64,000 nt of DNA, taken from Ferrimonas senticii DSM 18821 (GTDB lineage Bacteria; Pseudomonadota; Gammaproteobacteria; Enterobacterales; Shewanellaceae). Of the stretch, positions 41,882 through 50,779 are shown one piece after another. Both the position numbers and the translations under genes were made by a program. Under the pieces are notes generated by a model, which was given only the letters and a program-made list of their open reading frames with translations, did not search any database and had not been told where the DNA came from. The DNA lies in the NCBI RefSeq assembly GCF_000422665.1, contig NZ_AUGM01000019.1:19145-83144 (forward strand). The letters are read 5' to 3'. Position 1 is the stretch's first letter. Each line of letters begins with the position of its first letter.

Positions 41882-42085
41882 TGGAGGCATTAGGGATTGA
41901 AAAGGGTGGAACCCTTTCCCGCCGGAGGCTAATAGCTATGGAATGGTAGTGTAGTGTTAATTGGCTATTGCCCGTGGTCTTAAGAGTTGCTGTTACTGGC
42001 CAGTACGAGCTAATCACTGTCAACTCTCTTTATCTTTGCCTCCGGCGGCCAAGGGCTGCGCCCTTTGGATTCCCCTTAGCCTCCA
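41882..42085. repeat. Pair of 48-bp inverted arms ending in GCCGGAGGC/GCCTCCGGC
   Basis: The left arm (41882-41929) runs from TGGAGGC to CCGCCGGAGGC. The right arm (42038-42085) runs from GCCTCCGGCGG to GCCTCCA. Each is an imperfect inverse of the other, and each also folds on itself (AAAGGGT...ACCCTTT and AAGGGC-TGC-GCCCTT). About 108 bases lie between them. Confidence 0.75.
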
Positions 42086-42293
42086 TGGTTGACGAAAGCC
42101 CCCTCGTTCTCACCGCACTTCGCGGCAGCATCGGCCCGAGGCGGCATCCATGCCTTCACGGGCCTCTCGGGCATCCTGCCCTCGGCTTGCCGCTGCGTTT
42201 GCGGTTTCACTCGGCGTCAACAAGTCGGCTTAGAGCGTTCTGAATAGCCGTCACCGTGAAATCATCTGTTAGTGGTCTGAAGCACCTAGATTT

Positions 42294-42311
42294 CCGCGAA
42301 CGCGTTCGCGG
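42294..42311. repeat. 18-bp perfect palindrome
   Basis: CCGCGAACGCGTTCGCGG reads the same on both strands. It lies in the repeat island with no gene start nearby. Confidence 0.8.
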
Positions 42312-42385
42312 CTACGACTGAACCACTGACGGTTGCGCCAATGGGCGTTGAGCGATGTGCTGCGCATTGAGGCCAGAGGCCGACA

Positions 42386-43174
42386 TCAGTTATTCCGTTG
42401 TGGGATAACCTGTTGGCTTAACAGCAGTTTGGTGTATTCGTGTTGAGGATCGTTAAACACCTGCTCGGTGTCGCCTTGCTCAACCACCACCCCTTTGCGC
42501 ATCACCATCACCCGATCGCTGATGTGGCGCACCAAATTAAGGTTGTGCGACATAAAGATGTAGCTCAGACCCAGTTGTCGTTGCAGTTGCAGTAACAGGT
42601 TCAAACATTGCGCCCGTAGGGTGGTGTCGAGGTTACCGAACGCTTCGTCGGAGATCAGGATCTTTGGATTGAGCATCAAGGCGCGGGCGATCGCCACCCG
42701 CTGTCGTTGGCCGCTGGCCAGCATCGACGGATAAAAGTGGGCGTGTTCGCGCAGCAGGCCTACTTGCAGCAGGGCGCGATCAACCTCGGCTAAGCGCTGG
42801 GCTTTATCCAAGCTGGTATTAAATTTCAGTGGCATCTCCAGCTGTTCACCAATCCGCAGCCGCGGGTTTAGCGAGGTTGAAGAGTCTTGAAAGATCATCC
42901 GAATGTTTTTCGCCCGCTGCTGGCTGTCTTGACTTTGCAGCTCTTCACCGTTGATAAAGATCTGGCCGCCGCTGCGCTTTTTGGCGCCGCTAAGCACCTG
43001 TGCCAGTGACGTGCGCCCAGAGCCCGCTTCGCCAACGAATGCGAGGGTTTCACCGGCGTTTAACTCAAATGAGATTGGTGCCAGTGCTTGGGTCAGTTCG
43101 CGGGAAAACAGCGAGCGGTTATTGCGATAGTGTTTGTGCAGGTTGCGTACCTGCAGCAGGGGCGTGTCGCTCAC
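42386..43174 (-). CDS. sapF: Peptide ABC transporter ATPase SapF
   Basis: A 262-residue ABC ATPase, last gene of sapABCDF. The expected elements are present with two deviations. Walker A reads GEAGSGRTS, with Arg in place of the usual Lys. Walker B ends ISDEAF. The signature region is SGQRQRVAIARAL, and the Q-loop is MIFQDSSTSLNPR. With SapD it powers uptake of peptides through SapBC. The start is GTG, overlapping the sapD stop by 4 bases. Its stop is only five bases from the neighbouring repeat. Confidence 0.88.
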   Translation of the reverse strand: MSDTPLLQVRNLHKHYRNNRSLFSRELTQALAPISFELNAGETLAFVGEAGSGRTSLAQVLSGAKKRSGGQIFINGEELQSQDSQQRAKNIRMIFQDSSTSLNPRLRIGEQLEMPLKFNTSLDKAQRLAEVDRALLQVGLLREHAHFYPSMLASGQRQRVAIARALMLNPKILISDEAFGNLDTTLRAQCLNLLLQLQRQLGLSYIFMSHNLNLVRHISDRVMVMRKGVVVEQGDTEQVFNDPQHEYTKLLLSQQVIPQRNN

Positions 43175-44157
43175 AGCGATTCCTCAAGTGGGAAGTGGCA
43201 ACGAACCCAGTGGTCGTTGTCATTTCGAAGCTCTGGGGTCTTTACGCACTGTTTTTCGGCGTAAGGACAGCGCGGCCCCAAGCGGCAACCAACCGGCAAC
43301 GCTTGCAGCAGTGGCACCGCGCCGCGCAGTGCTGGCATATCGGCTTTCTTAGGCAAAATCAGCTGGCTGGAGAGGGAGCCTTGTTGCAGCGCTTGGGTGT
43401 ACGGGTGGCGGCTTTGCAGCAGCACTTTTTTGCTGGGGCCGGTCTCCATAATGTGGCCACAATACAGCACCGTCAGTTTGTCCGACCAGCGACCGACCGA
43501 ATGCAGATCGTGGCTGATAAATAGGATCGCCACCTTATTGAGCTGGTTCATCTTTTCCAGCAAGCGGAAGATCTGCGCCTGGGCGGCGGTTTCTAGGCCG
43601 GTAGTTGGCTCATCGGCGATGATCAACTTCGGTTGATGACTTAACGCCATCGCCAACATCACTTTGTGGGCTTGGCTTTCGGTCAGTTCCCACGGGTAGG
43701 ATTCCAACAGGCGATTGTGCTCTTTCACCCCCACTTTATGCAGCAGTTGCACCGCCCGTTTGCGTTTGGCACTGCCACGGCGCCACCATGGGGTGCCCGC
43801 CGGTACTGGCATCGCTTCGAGCAGTTGCGAACCAATGCGGGCGGTTGGGTCGAGGCAGGCCGAGGCCTCTTGGAAGATCATCGCGATCTCGTTGGCCATC
43901 AGTTGTCGACGTTCGCTGCTGGTCATGGTCAACATGTTATGACCACGCCAATTGAGTCGATCCGCTTTCACGTGCATGCGCCGATCGGTGATGCCAACAA
44001 TCGCCTTGGCCAACAGACTTTTGCCGGAGCCAGATTCACCAACCAAGCCGTGAATTTCACCCTCGTTGATCCGCAAACTGAATTTCTCCAGCGCCACAAA
44101 GCGGCCATGGGGGGTATCCAGTTCAATAGTGAGGTTACGAATATCCAGCAGTTGCAT
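43171..44157 (-). CDS. sapD: Peptide ABC transporter ATPase SapD
   Basis: A 328-residue ABC ATPase of the oligopeptide type. It has Walker A GESGSGKSLLAKAI, Q-loop MIFQEASACLDP, Walker B LIIADEPTTGLE and the C-terminal Cys-containing OppD/F extension (PVGCRLGPRCPYAEKQCV). The signature motif is degenerate (LTESQAHKVMLAMAL), as it is in E. coli SapD. In E. coli SapD also supports Trk potassium uptake. It overlaps sapC by one base. Confidence 0.92.
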   Translation of the reverse strand: MQLLDIRNLTIELDTPHGRFVALEKFSLRINEGEIHGLVGESGSGKSLLAKAIVGITDRRMHVKADRLNWRGHNMLTMTSSERRQLMANEIAMIFQEASACLDPTARIGSQLLEAMPVPAGTPWWRRGSAKRKRAVQLLHKVGVKEHNRLLESYPWELTESQAHKVMLAMALSHQPKLIIADEPTTGLETAAQAQIFRLLEKMNQLNKVAILFISHDLHSVGRWSDKLTVLYCGHIMETGPSKKVLLQSRHPYTQALQQGSLSSQLILPKKADMPALRGAVPLLQALPVGCRLGPRCPYAEKQCVKTPELRNDNDHWVRCHFPLEESL

Positions 44158-45050
44158 CAGTCGCGCTCCTCGGCAATGGCATGGCGCAAACTGTCACCGA
44201 CTAAGTTGGTGGCCAGCACCGTAAACAGAATCGCCAGACCTGGCAGGGCAACCGTCCACGGCGCGCCCAAGATGGTATCAAGGCCATCACGCACCATCGC
44301 CCCCCATTCTGCCGAGGGCGCTTGGGCGCCAAGGCCTAAAAAGCCGAGCGAGGCGACGTCCAAAATCGCCGCCGAAAAGGTCAAGGTGCCCCGTACCACC
44401 AAGGTATCGACGATGTTTGGCAGAATGAAATAGCGCAGCAGTTGGTATTGATTGGCACCATCCAGACGAGCGGCAATGATGTATTGCTTTTGATGCTCCT
44501 CTTCAATGGCGTTGTGGACGGTGCGAACCACACTCGGTAGAAGGGCGAGACCTACCGCCCAAAATACGTTGGTAAATCCCGGGCCAATCACCGCCGCAAT
44601 CAGCACCGCCAACAGTACCGAAGGCAACGACAACAACGCATCCAGCAGGTGGCCAAGCACAGATGACTTAAGCCCGCGACTGCTGCCCGATAGGGTGCCG
44701 ATGGCAAAACCCAGTAACAAGGTTACCACGGTGATCAGGGCGGCGTAGCCATAGGTCAACTGCGCGCCAAACAGCACCCGCGACCAGATATCACGGCCAA
44801 GGGCATCGGTACCGAAAAAGTATTGAATGCTGCCTTCGGCATTCCACGCCGGTGGCTTAAGCAAGATTTCCGAGGCCGGATCATTGGGGCTAAATGGCGC
44901 CAGTAGCGGCCCAACCACGGCCAACAGCAGGGTGATAGCCAATGCCCACAGGCCGATGTAACCAGATGGTCGCGACTTAAAGTGATGCCAGATCTGGCGC
45001 CATGCCGAGGGGATCTGCTCTTCGTGATAGAGCGGCGATGAGTTAGCCAT
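44157..45050 (-). CDS. sapC: Peptide ABC transporter permease SapC
   Basis: A 297-residue inner-membrane permease with an N-terminal span (PSGYIGLWALAITLLLAVVG) and the DppC/OppC core domain: FGTDALGRDIWSRVLFGAQLT, then the EAA-type loop EEEHQKQYIIAARLDGA. It pairs with SapB to form the channel. It overlaps sapB by 8 bases and sapD by 1. Confidence 0.93.
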   Translation of the reverse strand: MANSSPLYHEEQIPSAWRQIWHHFKSRPSGYIGLWALAITLLLAVVGPLLAPFSPNDPASEILLKPPAWNAEGSIQYFFGTDALGRDIWSRVLFGAQLTYGYAALITVVTLLLGFAIGTLSGSSRGLKSSVLGHLLDALLSLPSVLLAVLIAAVIGPGFTNVFWAVGLALLPSVVRTVHNAIEEEHQKQYIIAARLDGANQYQLLRYFILPNIVDTLVVRGTLTFSAAILDVASLGFLGLGAQAPSAEWGAMVRDGLDTILGAPWTVALPGLAILFTVLATNLVGDSLRHAIAEERD

Positions 45051-46065
45051 GGATCTCCTTACGACTGACCGGATTTAAGATGGCGTGCAGAATTTCCAGC
45101 ACAATCGACAGCGAGATAATAAACAGCCCCACCACCAGTACACCGCTGTGGACGGCGGTGTAGTCCCCTTGTTGCAGCGCTTTGAGCAGCCAATTACCAA
45201 CCCCAGGCCATTGGAATACCGCCTCGACCACAATCAAACTGGAGGTGATCGGCCCTAGCTGCAGGGTCATGGTGCGGAAGATCTGCGCCATCGAGTTTGG
45301 CAGCGCATGGTGCAGAATCAGTTGCGCTTTGCTGATGCCACGGGCTTTCAAGGCGCGTATGTAGGGTTTTTCCATCTCTTGCTGCATCGAGGTACGGACG
45401 ATGCGGATCACCAAGGTGGTCGGTAATACCGCCATAACTGTTACCGGCAAAATCAGGTGACTGATGGCATTGGTTAATGCTTGCCAGCGCCAGGGCTCGC
45501 CGGACAGCGGAATGTCGATCAGCAAAAATCCGGTTTCAAACGGCACATCGAACAACATATTCAGGCGGCCATAGGCCGGCAGCAGATCCCAGTTCAGACC
45601 AAAGCTGATAAGCAGGCCTAAACCCAAGCAAAACGCTGGTGTGCTATAGCCCAGCAAGGTGCCAAGCCACAGCAATTTGGGGCTGATGCCGATTCGACCG
45701 GCGGCCATGATCCCCAGTGGAATGCCGACAATCAGTGCCAGCAACAGGGCGATCCCGGCCAGTTCTAGACTAGCGGGGATCACCCGGTCCAGCTCGGAAG
45801 CGATCGCGATGCCGGACACCTGCGAGATCCCCAGATCGCCGCCAAGCCGTTCCAACACAAACGCGGCAAAGCCACTAATGACGTTATGGTCAAGTTGATA
45901 TTCGGCCAGCAACTGCTGCTGTTGCGGTTGACTCGGATTGACCAAGCCACTGAGGTTAACCAGCGGATCGCCTGGCATCTTTAGGGTGGTTACGTACACC
46001 ACAATAAACAGCATTAAGCTGGTGAGCACCAGCAGGTTGATGCGGCGGATCAGGTAGCTGATCAT
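45043..46065 (-). CDS. sapB: Peptide ABC transporter permease SapB
   Basis: A 340-residue inner-membrane permease with about six spans, of the DppB/OppB type. It starts MISYLIRRINLLVLTSLMLF and has the EAA loop MQQEMEKPYIRALKARGISK. It forms the translocation channel with SapC. It overlaps sapA and sapC by a few bases, so the operon is translationally coupled throughout. Confidence 0.93.
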   Translation of the reverse strand: MISYLIRRINLLVLTSLMLFIVVYVTTLKMPGDPLVNLSGLVNPSQPQQQQLLAEYQLDHNVISGFAAFVLERLGGDLGISQVSGIAIASELDRVIPASLELAGIALLLALIVGIPLGIMAAGRIGISPKLLWLGTLLGYSTPAFCLGLGLLISFGLNWDLLPAYGRLNMLFDVPFETGFLLIDIPLSGEPWRWQALTNAISHLILPVTVMAVLPTTLVIRIVRTSMQQEMEKPYIRALKARGISKAQLILHHALPNSMAQIFRTMTLQLGPITSSLIVVEAVFQWPGVGNWLLKALQQGDYTAVHSGVLVVGLFIISLSIVLEILHAILNPVSRKEIHG

Positions 46066-47696
46066 TGCCCCTCCTGCGGTGTGGTGGGATTGATGGTTTG
46101 GATCTTAGTCACCTTAGAGAAGTCGATGCCGCCGCTGGTGGGCATAATCGGCCCTTGCCATTGACGTTTACGCGCCAAGATGCGGCTAGCATGGGCCAGT
46201 GGCATCACCGGCGCTTGTTGTTGAATATGATGTTCTAGCTGGCGATACAGAGCACGACGCTGCTCGCGATTTTCGGTCTGTCTGGCCTGATTGATAAGGT
46301 CATCAAATTGTTGGCTGCACCATTTGGCGCGGTTGGATTGATGAGGCACGGCGGCACAGCTTAGCAAGGGGCTGTAGAAGTTGTCGGGATCAAGGTTGTC
46401 GGCGTACCACCCCACCAGCGCTGAGTCGTAGTTTTCGGTCGCCAGCAACTCTAAAAAGCGATACCAGTCATGGCTGATGATCCTAGCGCTAATGCCGATC
46501 TTGGCGAGATCTTGCTGGATAAGTTCCGCGGTGTTGCTGCCGTTGGGGTTATAGACTCGCCCCTCTGGGGTAGTCCAGATATCAATGGTCAGATCGGTGA
46601 TTGCCGCTTCATGCAGCAGCGCCCGTGCGCGCACCGGATCGTATTCCAGTGCCGGTAGGCTTGGATTATAAGCCCATGAAATTGGCGGTAGCATGCCTTT
46701 GGCATTAGCAGCGGTGTTGTAGTAAACCGCTTGCAAGATCCGCCGTTTATCGACCGCCAACGACAGCGCTTGGCGCACTTTGGGGTTATCAAACGGCGGC
46801 TTTTGGCTGTTAAAGGCCCAGAAGGCGACATTCAGCCCTGGCATCATATCCACCAACAGGTCGTCGTATTGTTGAATGGTATCCAGTTCACTTATCTGCG
46901 GCAGCGCCGCGACGTCACAATCGCCGCCAATCAGCTTGATCACTCGTGCCGAGGCGGTTGGGGTGATATCAAACACTAACTGCTGCAATGCCGCCGGTTG
47001 TCCCCAATATTGGTCGTGGCGCAGATAGCGGACAAACTGGTTACGTTGATACTGGTTTAGTTTAAATGGCCCCGTGCCAATCGGTTTATTATCAAAGTTT
47101 TCTGGGGTACCGGCGGTCAACTGCGCCATGCCGTACTCTTGCGATAGGATCACCGCAAAGTCGGTGGCCAACTCTGCCAGCAGGTTTGGCCGGGGCTCAG
47201 CCAGCTCTAAACGTACTTGATGGTCGCTGACGCGAACTAAGCGAATGTTGGCTTGGTCTAGGCCAATACTTTGAAAATAAGGATACTTTGCCCCGCCTTG
47301 GGCGTGATAAGGGTGGCCGCGTTGGAGCCAGCGTTCGAAGCTGAAGATCACATCGTCGGCGTTCATCGGTCGGCTTGGGGTAAACCACGGGGTGTGATGA
47401 AACTGCACATCCTGACGCAGCATGAACAGATACTGACGGCCATCGGCGCTGATTTTCCAGTCGCTCGCCAGTTCGGCAACGATGGCGCCGGTTTTTGGAT
47501 CTTGTTGCACCAGCCGGTTGAACAGCTGTTTAGCGCTGGCATCGATATCAGTGCCAGAAACGGTCAGCTGCGGATTGAAGGTTTCCGGATCCCCTTCAGA
47601 GCAATACACCAAGCCGCTGTCGGTAAATTGATTGGTCTGATTACAGCCAACCAAGGTCAGCGTCAGTAGTGCTAGAAACAGCCGGATTGCCGTCAT
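46062..47696 (-). CDS. sapA: Peptide ABC transporter binding protein SapA
   Basis: A 544-residue family-5 solute-binding protein (SBP_bac_5), first gene of sapABCDF. It recognises peptides in the periplasm; in pathogens it contributes to resistance against antimicrobial peptides. The signal peptide ends LTLVGCNQ, a lipobox, so it is predicted to be a lipoprotein, unlike enteric SapA. Family features are VYCSEGDPETFNPQ, DVIFSFERWLQ and FDNPKVRQALSLAVDKRRI. I use ATG 47696; an in-frame TTG lies five codons upstream and neither has a clear ribosome site. Confidence 0.9.
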   Translation of the reverse strand: MTAIRLFLALLTLTLVGCNQTNQFTDSGLVYCSEGDPETFNPQLTVSGTDIDASAKQLFNRLVQQDPKTGAIVAELASDWKISADGRQYLFMLRQDVQFHHTPWFTPSRPMNADDVIFSFERWLQRGHPYHAQGGAKYPYFQSIGLDQANIRLVRVSDHQVRLELAEPRPNLLAELATDFAVILSQEYGMAQLTAGTPENFDNKPIGTGPFKLNQYQRNQFVRYLRHDQYWGQPAALQQLVFDITPTASARVIKLIGGDCDVAALPQISELDTIQQYDDLLVDMMPGLNVAFWAFNSQKPPFDNPKVRQALSLAVDKRRILQAVYYNTAANAKGMLPPISWAYNPSLPALEYDPVRARALLHEAAITDLTIDIWTTPEGRVYNPNGSNTAELIQQDLAKIGISARIISHDWYRFLELLATENYDSALVGWYADNLDPDNFYSPLLSCAAVPHQSNRAKWCSQQFDDLINQARQTENREQRRALYRQLEHHIQQQAPVMPLAHASRILARKRQWQGPIMPTSGGIDFSKVTKIQTINPTTPQEGQ

Positions 47697-47800
47697 AACA
47701 AGGTTCGACAAATTAACGATCTGGCTAGTTTATCAGAGCCGTTAGCAAAGCCTCAATTTTCCCAGTGCTGGGATAACCTTATTGGCAACCTTGATTGCCA

Positions 47801-48889
47801 CTATTTTACCTCTTCAGTGCCAAGCATATCGTACTTCTTTAAGATGCCGCGCAGCTGGTGGTAGGTCAGCCCTAACAGTTCAGCGCTCTTTTTCTGATTG
47901 TACTGGCTGTGCATCAGCGCGTGTTTTAAAAGCTGTTGCTCATGTTGCTGGCACACCTGTTTGAAATCCAGCGGCAGGCTAATGCCGTTGCTGGCTTCGC
48001 TTTCGGTCCCGCTGTGGTTGGCTGCTGTTGGGGCTGCGGCCGCTGGTGCGCCATTGCTGTCGGCAGTGGCGCGACGATCGCTGGTGGCGATGGTTTGGTT
48101 GGGTCGCCACGGTGATTCAAATGGATCGAGGATGATCTGCGCCAGCGGCACATGGGCATTACTGTGGCGATAAACGCTGCGTTCGATGACGTTTTTGAGT
48201 TCGCGGACATTGCCGGGCCAGTCATACCCTTGCAGAATTTTGCGGGCATTGCTGCTGAAACCGGCAAATTGCTCCAGCCCCAATTGACGGGTCATCTGCA
48301 TCGCGAAATGTTCTGCCAGCAGTAGGATATCTTCTTGGCGAGCACGCAGCGGTGGCAAGGTGATCACATCAAATGCCAAGCGATCCAGCAGATCGGCGCG
48401 AAATTTACCGGCGGCGGCCAGCGCCGGTAGATCTTCGTTGGTAGCGCAGATCAGACGCACGTCAGTGCGGACGGTGCGAGTGCCACCAACGCGTTCGAAC
48501 TCGCCGTACTCTATCACTCGGAGCAGCTTCTCTTGCACCAGCCCAGAGGTGTTGGCTAGCTCATCCAAAAATAGCGTGCCGTTGTTAGCCCGTTCAAACC
48601 GTCCTTCGTGGCGCTTGCCGGCGCCGGTAAATGCGCCAGATTCATGACCAAACAGTTCACTTTCAAGCAGGTTCTCATTCAACGCCGCGCAGTTCAGTTT
48701 CAGATACTCCTGCTCCCACCGTTCCGACAGGTAGTGTAGACGCTCGGCGATCAACTCTTTGCCGGTACCGCGCTCGCCGATGATCAGCACCGGTTTATTC
48801 AGTGGCGCGACTTTGGATACGTGGTCGAGCACTTCGTGAAAAGCACTGGATTGGCCCAGCAGGTTGTCGGTGTGGCGAGTGTTTGGCAT
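47801..48889 (-). CDS. pspF: Phage-shock operon activator PspF
   Basis: A 362-residue sigma54-dependent activator consisting of an AAA+ domain and a C-terminal helix-turn-helix, without a receiver domain. It has Walker A GERGTGKELIAERLH, the sigma54-contact loop GAFTGA in ESGAFTGAGKRHEGRF, Walker B GTLFLDELAN, and the Fis-like NQKKSAELLGLTYHQLRGILKK at the end. It activates pspABC and is inhibited by PspA. It is divergent from pspA with a shared control region. The sap operon follows on the same strand 105 bases later, without a clear terminator. Confidence 0.95.
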   Translation of the reverse strand: MPNTRHTDNLLGQSSAFHEVLDHVSKVAPLNKPVLIIGERGTGKELIAERLHYLSERWEQEYLKLNCAALNENLLESELFGHESGAFTGAGKRHEGRFERANNGTLFLDELANTSGLVQEKLLRVIEYGEFERVGGTRTVRTDVRLICATNEDLPALAAAGKFRADLLDRLAFDVITLPPLRARQEDILLLAEHFAMQMTRQLGLEQFAGFSSNARKILQGYDWPGNVRELKNVIERSVYRHSNAHVPLAQIILDPFESPWRPNQTIATSDRRATADSNGAPAAAAPTAANHSGTESEASNGISLPLDFKQVCQQHEQQLLKHALMHSQYNQKKSAELLGLTYHQLRGILKKYDMLGTEEVK

Positions 48890-49013
48890 CCCTGATTTCC
48901 GCTGTAGTGAATTTCGCTATCGAGTGGTGAAAACCATGATATGGCTTAGAGTAAGAAATATCACCATAAAATTAAATTCATAAAAAACAACGACTTTTGT
49001 CCAAATTTAAAGT

Positions 49014-49029
49014 TGGCACGGCTTCTGCT
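49014..49029 (+). promoter_or_regulatory. Sigma54 promoter of pspABC
   Basis: TGGCACGGCTTCTGCT matches the -24/-12 consensus TGGCACG-N4-TTGCW except for one base in the -12 box. It lies 43 bases before pspA. The AT-rich stretch upstream (about 48950-49010) probably holds the PspF and IHF sites. Confidence 0.88.
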
Positions 49030-49071
49030 AAATCGTTATCGAGGCAACATCATAAGATGAGGATTTAAATT

Positions 49072-49746
49072 ATGGGTATTTTCTCTCGCTTTGCAGATAT
49101 CGTGAATTCCAACCTGAGCTCGCTGTTGGATAAGGCCGAAGATCCAGAAAAAATGGTGCGGCTGATCATTCAAGAGATGGAAGACACCTTAGTGGAGGTG
49201 CGTTCAACCTCCGCTCGTATTTTGGCGGAAAAGAAAGAAGCGCTGCGCCGGGTCGGCCGTGTTGAAGCCCAAGTGGCTGACTGGCAAGCTAAAGCAGAAT
49301 TGGCGTTGGCTAAAGGCCGTGAAGATTTGGCCCGTGCGGCGCTGATTGAAAAACAACGCGCTGCTGAAGCGGTTGTAGCGATTAAGCAAGAGCTGATGAC
49401 CATTGAGCAGCAACTGGAGCGCTTAAAAGAGGAAGTGACTCAGTTGCAAGAAAAGCTTAACGACGCCCGTGCGCGGCAAAAGACCATCATCATGCGCAAG
49501 CAGACTGCCACTTCCCGTTTGGATGTGCGCAAGCAGCTGGATACCAGCAAGATTGATCAGGCGATGTCGCGGTTTGAACAGTACGAACGTCGTGTTGAAG
49601 GGATTGAGTCTGAAGTCGAGGCTTATCAGATGACCGAAAGTCGCAGCCTGCAAGATCAGTTTGCCGCGCTTGAAGCGGAAGACAAAGTCAGCCAAGAGCT
49701 GGAAGCGCTGAAAAAGTCGATGGCCAGTGCCAAGAAAGAAGCGTAA
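49072..49746 (+). CDS. pspA: Phage-shock protein A
   Basis: A 224-residue coiled-coil protein of the PspA/IM30 family, nearly the length of the E. coli protein. It has an N-terminal amphipathic helix (MGIFSRFADIVNSNLSSLLDKAEDPEKM), then long helices rich in Gln, Glu, Lys and Arg. It binds stressed inner membrane and inhibits PspF. The ribosome site is GATGAGGATTT. It is the first gene of pspABC, under the sigma54 promoter. Confidence 0.96.
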   Translation: MGIFSRFADIVNSNLSSLLDKAEDPEKMVRLIIQEMEDTLVEVRSTSARILAEKKEALRRVGRVEAQVADWQAKAELALAKGREDLARAALIEKQRAAEAVVAIKQELMTIEQQLERLKEEVTQLQEKLNDARARQKTIIMRKQTATSRLDVRKQLDTSKIDQAMSRFEQYERRVEGIESEVEAYQMTESRSLQDQFAALEAEDKVSQELEALKKSMASAKKEA

Positions 49747-49773
49747 CCGAACCAAGATTAAGAGGAACGAACA

Positions 49774-50019
49774 ATGGAAGATCTGTTAGGCCTATTGGTT
49801 GCGCCACTGATCATATTTCTACTGATAGTGGCGCCCATCTGGCTCATCCTGCACTACCGCAGTAAAAAGCAGATCAGTCAGGGGCTGACAGAGGAAGAGT
49901 ATCAGCAACTGAATGAGCTGTTGCGCCGCGCCGATAAGATGGCGGAGCGCATCGATAGTTTGGAGCAAATCCTCGATAGCGAGGCCCCAGAATGGAGACG
50001 TCGCCATGAACAACAGTAA
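49774..50019 (+). CDS. pspB: Phage-shock protein B
   Basis: An 81-residue inner-membrane protein with one span (LLVAPLIIFLLIVAPIWLILHY) and a cytoplasmic coiled tail (EEEYQQLNELLRRADKMAERIDSLEQIL). With PspC it senses membrane stress and releases PspF from PspA. It overlaps pspC by 14 bases. Confidence 0.94.
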   Translation: MEDLLGLLVAPLIIFLLIVAPIWLILHYRSKKQISQGLTEEEYQQLNELLRRADKMAERIDSLEQILDSEAPEWRRRHEQQ

Positions 50020-50398
50020 CCACAAACAACCACTGTATCGGATCCCTGCCGAAGGCAAAATTGCCGGGGTCTGCGCTGGGTTTGCGGAACGCTTCAATTT
50101 AGAAGTGTGGCTGGTACGGATTGTGGCGTTTTCGGCGCTGATCCTAACTGGGGTGTTTAGTTTTGTATTGCTGGGTTACGTGGTTGCTTGGGTGCTGCTG
50201 GAGAAAAAGCCCCAAGTCGGTGGCCAGCATCGAACCGAGGTGAAAACCAAGGTGTGGCAAGCAGGGGAATCACCACGTAACGCCTTTCGAGAGCTCAACA
50301 GCCGCTTTCGCTCGATTGAGTTACGAATTCGTAATCTCGAACAGCATGTGACCTCCGACTCTTACAATCTGAGTCGCGAGATCAACAATCTTAAATAA
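50006..50398 (+). CDS. pspC: Phage-shock protein C
   Basis: A 130-residue membrane protein with the PspC domain (PLYRIPAEGKIAGVCAGFAERFNLEVWLVRI, then a long hydrophobic stretch ending VVAWVLLEKK). The C-terminal tail carries a heptad-rich helix (RSIELRIRNLEQHV). I place the start at ATG 50006, within pspB and behind GGAG, as is usual for this pair. No pspD or pspE follows; a terminator and a MITE do. Confidence 0.93.
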   Translation: MNNSNHKQPLYRIPAEGKIAGVCAGFAERFNLEVWLVRIVAFSALILTGVFSFVLLGYVVAWVLLEKKPQVGGQHRTEVKTKVWQAGESPRNAFRELNSRFRSIELRIRNLEQHVTSDSYNLSREINNLK

Positions 50399-50422
50399 CC
50401 TTTACCGTGGTTAAATGACGCT

Positions 50423-50450
50423 AAATACCGCCTCTTTCGGGGCGGTATTT
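50423..50450 (+). terminator. Terminator of pspABC
   Basis: AAATACCGCC (50423-50432) and GGCGGTATTT (50441-50450) form a 10-bp stem. The T-run is short. It lies 14 bases before the MITE. Confidence 0.7.
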
Positions 50451-50463
50451 GCGCTAATGGCAC

Positions 50464-50710
50464 CAGGGTGTGTTGACCTTTGCCGTATATTTTTGCGCCC
50501 ATTATTGGCTATTTTTGACAGCAAATTGAACTTGGCCGGTTTGGATTGCTGTTCTGTGGTCACTGAGGGGCGCCTTGCAGGGTCGGACTAGCAGCTGTCA
50601 CTCTTCTTCATACGATTTCGACGTAGAGCGACTATGCCTTCAATCGCAATCCTCGATTGACAGCCGCTATCCTCGACCAAATTCTGAACACCAAACGTCA
50701 ACACGCCCTA
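50464..50710 (-). mobile_element. MITE copy C (247 bp form), inverted
   Basis: It begins AGGGTGTGTTGACC (one base changed in the TIR, and the flanking TA changed to CA) and ends GTCAACACGCCC-TA. It is inverted relative to copies A and B. It is about 20 bases shorter because the CTCTTCTGAAATCAAAATCA part is replaced by a shorter sequence. It separates pspC from ycjX. Confidence 0.88.
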
Positions 50711-50779
50711 ATAAAATTGCCCCAAAGCGTCGCATTTGCATTGATAATCAACCCAATATCGGAGTTTGAGTAAGGTTGT

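Larger units (their letters stand above)
41721..42381. repeat. Non-coding repeat island between the RND and sap operons
   Basis: About 660 bases with no credible gene. A diverged direct repeat frames it: GCTGCGCCAACGGGC...GTGCTGTGCATTGAGGCC (41723-41789) and GTTGCGCCAATGGGC...GTGCTGCGCATTGAGGCC (42332-42381), the first copy having about 18 extra bases. Inside are two long inverted arms (separate entry) and an 18-bp palindrome. The second framing repeat ends five bases from the sapF stop codon. It resembles decayed intergenic repeat elements of marine gammaproteobacteria; the origin is not known. Confidence 0.65.

Noticed and set aside
41811..42243. Open frames within the repeat island
   Set aside because: The products consist of translated repeat arms rich in Pro, Arg and Leu, with no start signal.
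47712..47800. Terminator between pspF and sapA
   Set aside because: Only a weak GGCAA/TTGCC stem without a U-run is visible, so I do not call one; readthrough into sap is left open.
50575..50769. Similar 64- and 74-codon frames at 50575 and 60666, apparently a conserved small protein
   Set aside because: Both lie in the MITE copies; the similarity comes from the repeat DNA, and there is no ribosome site.
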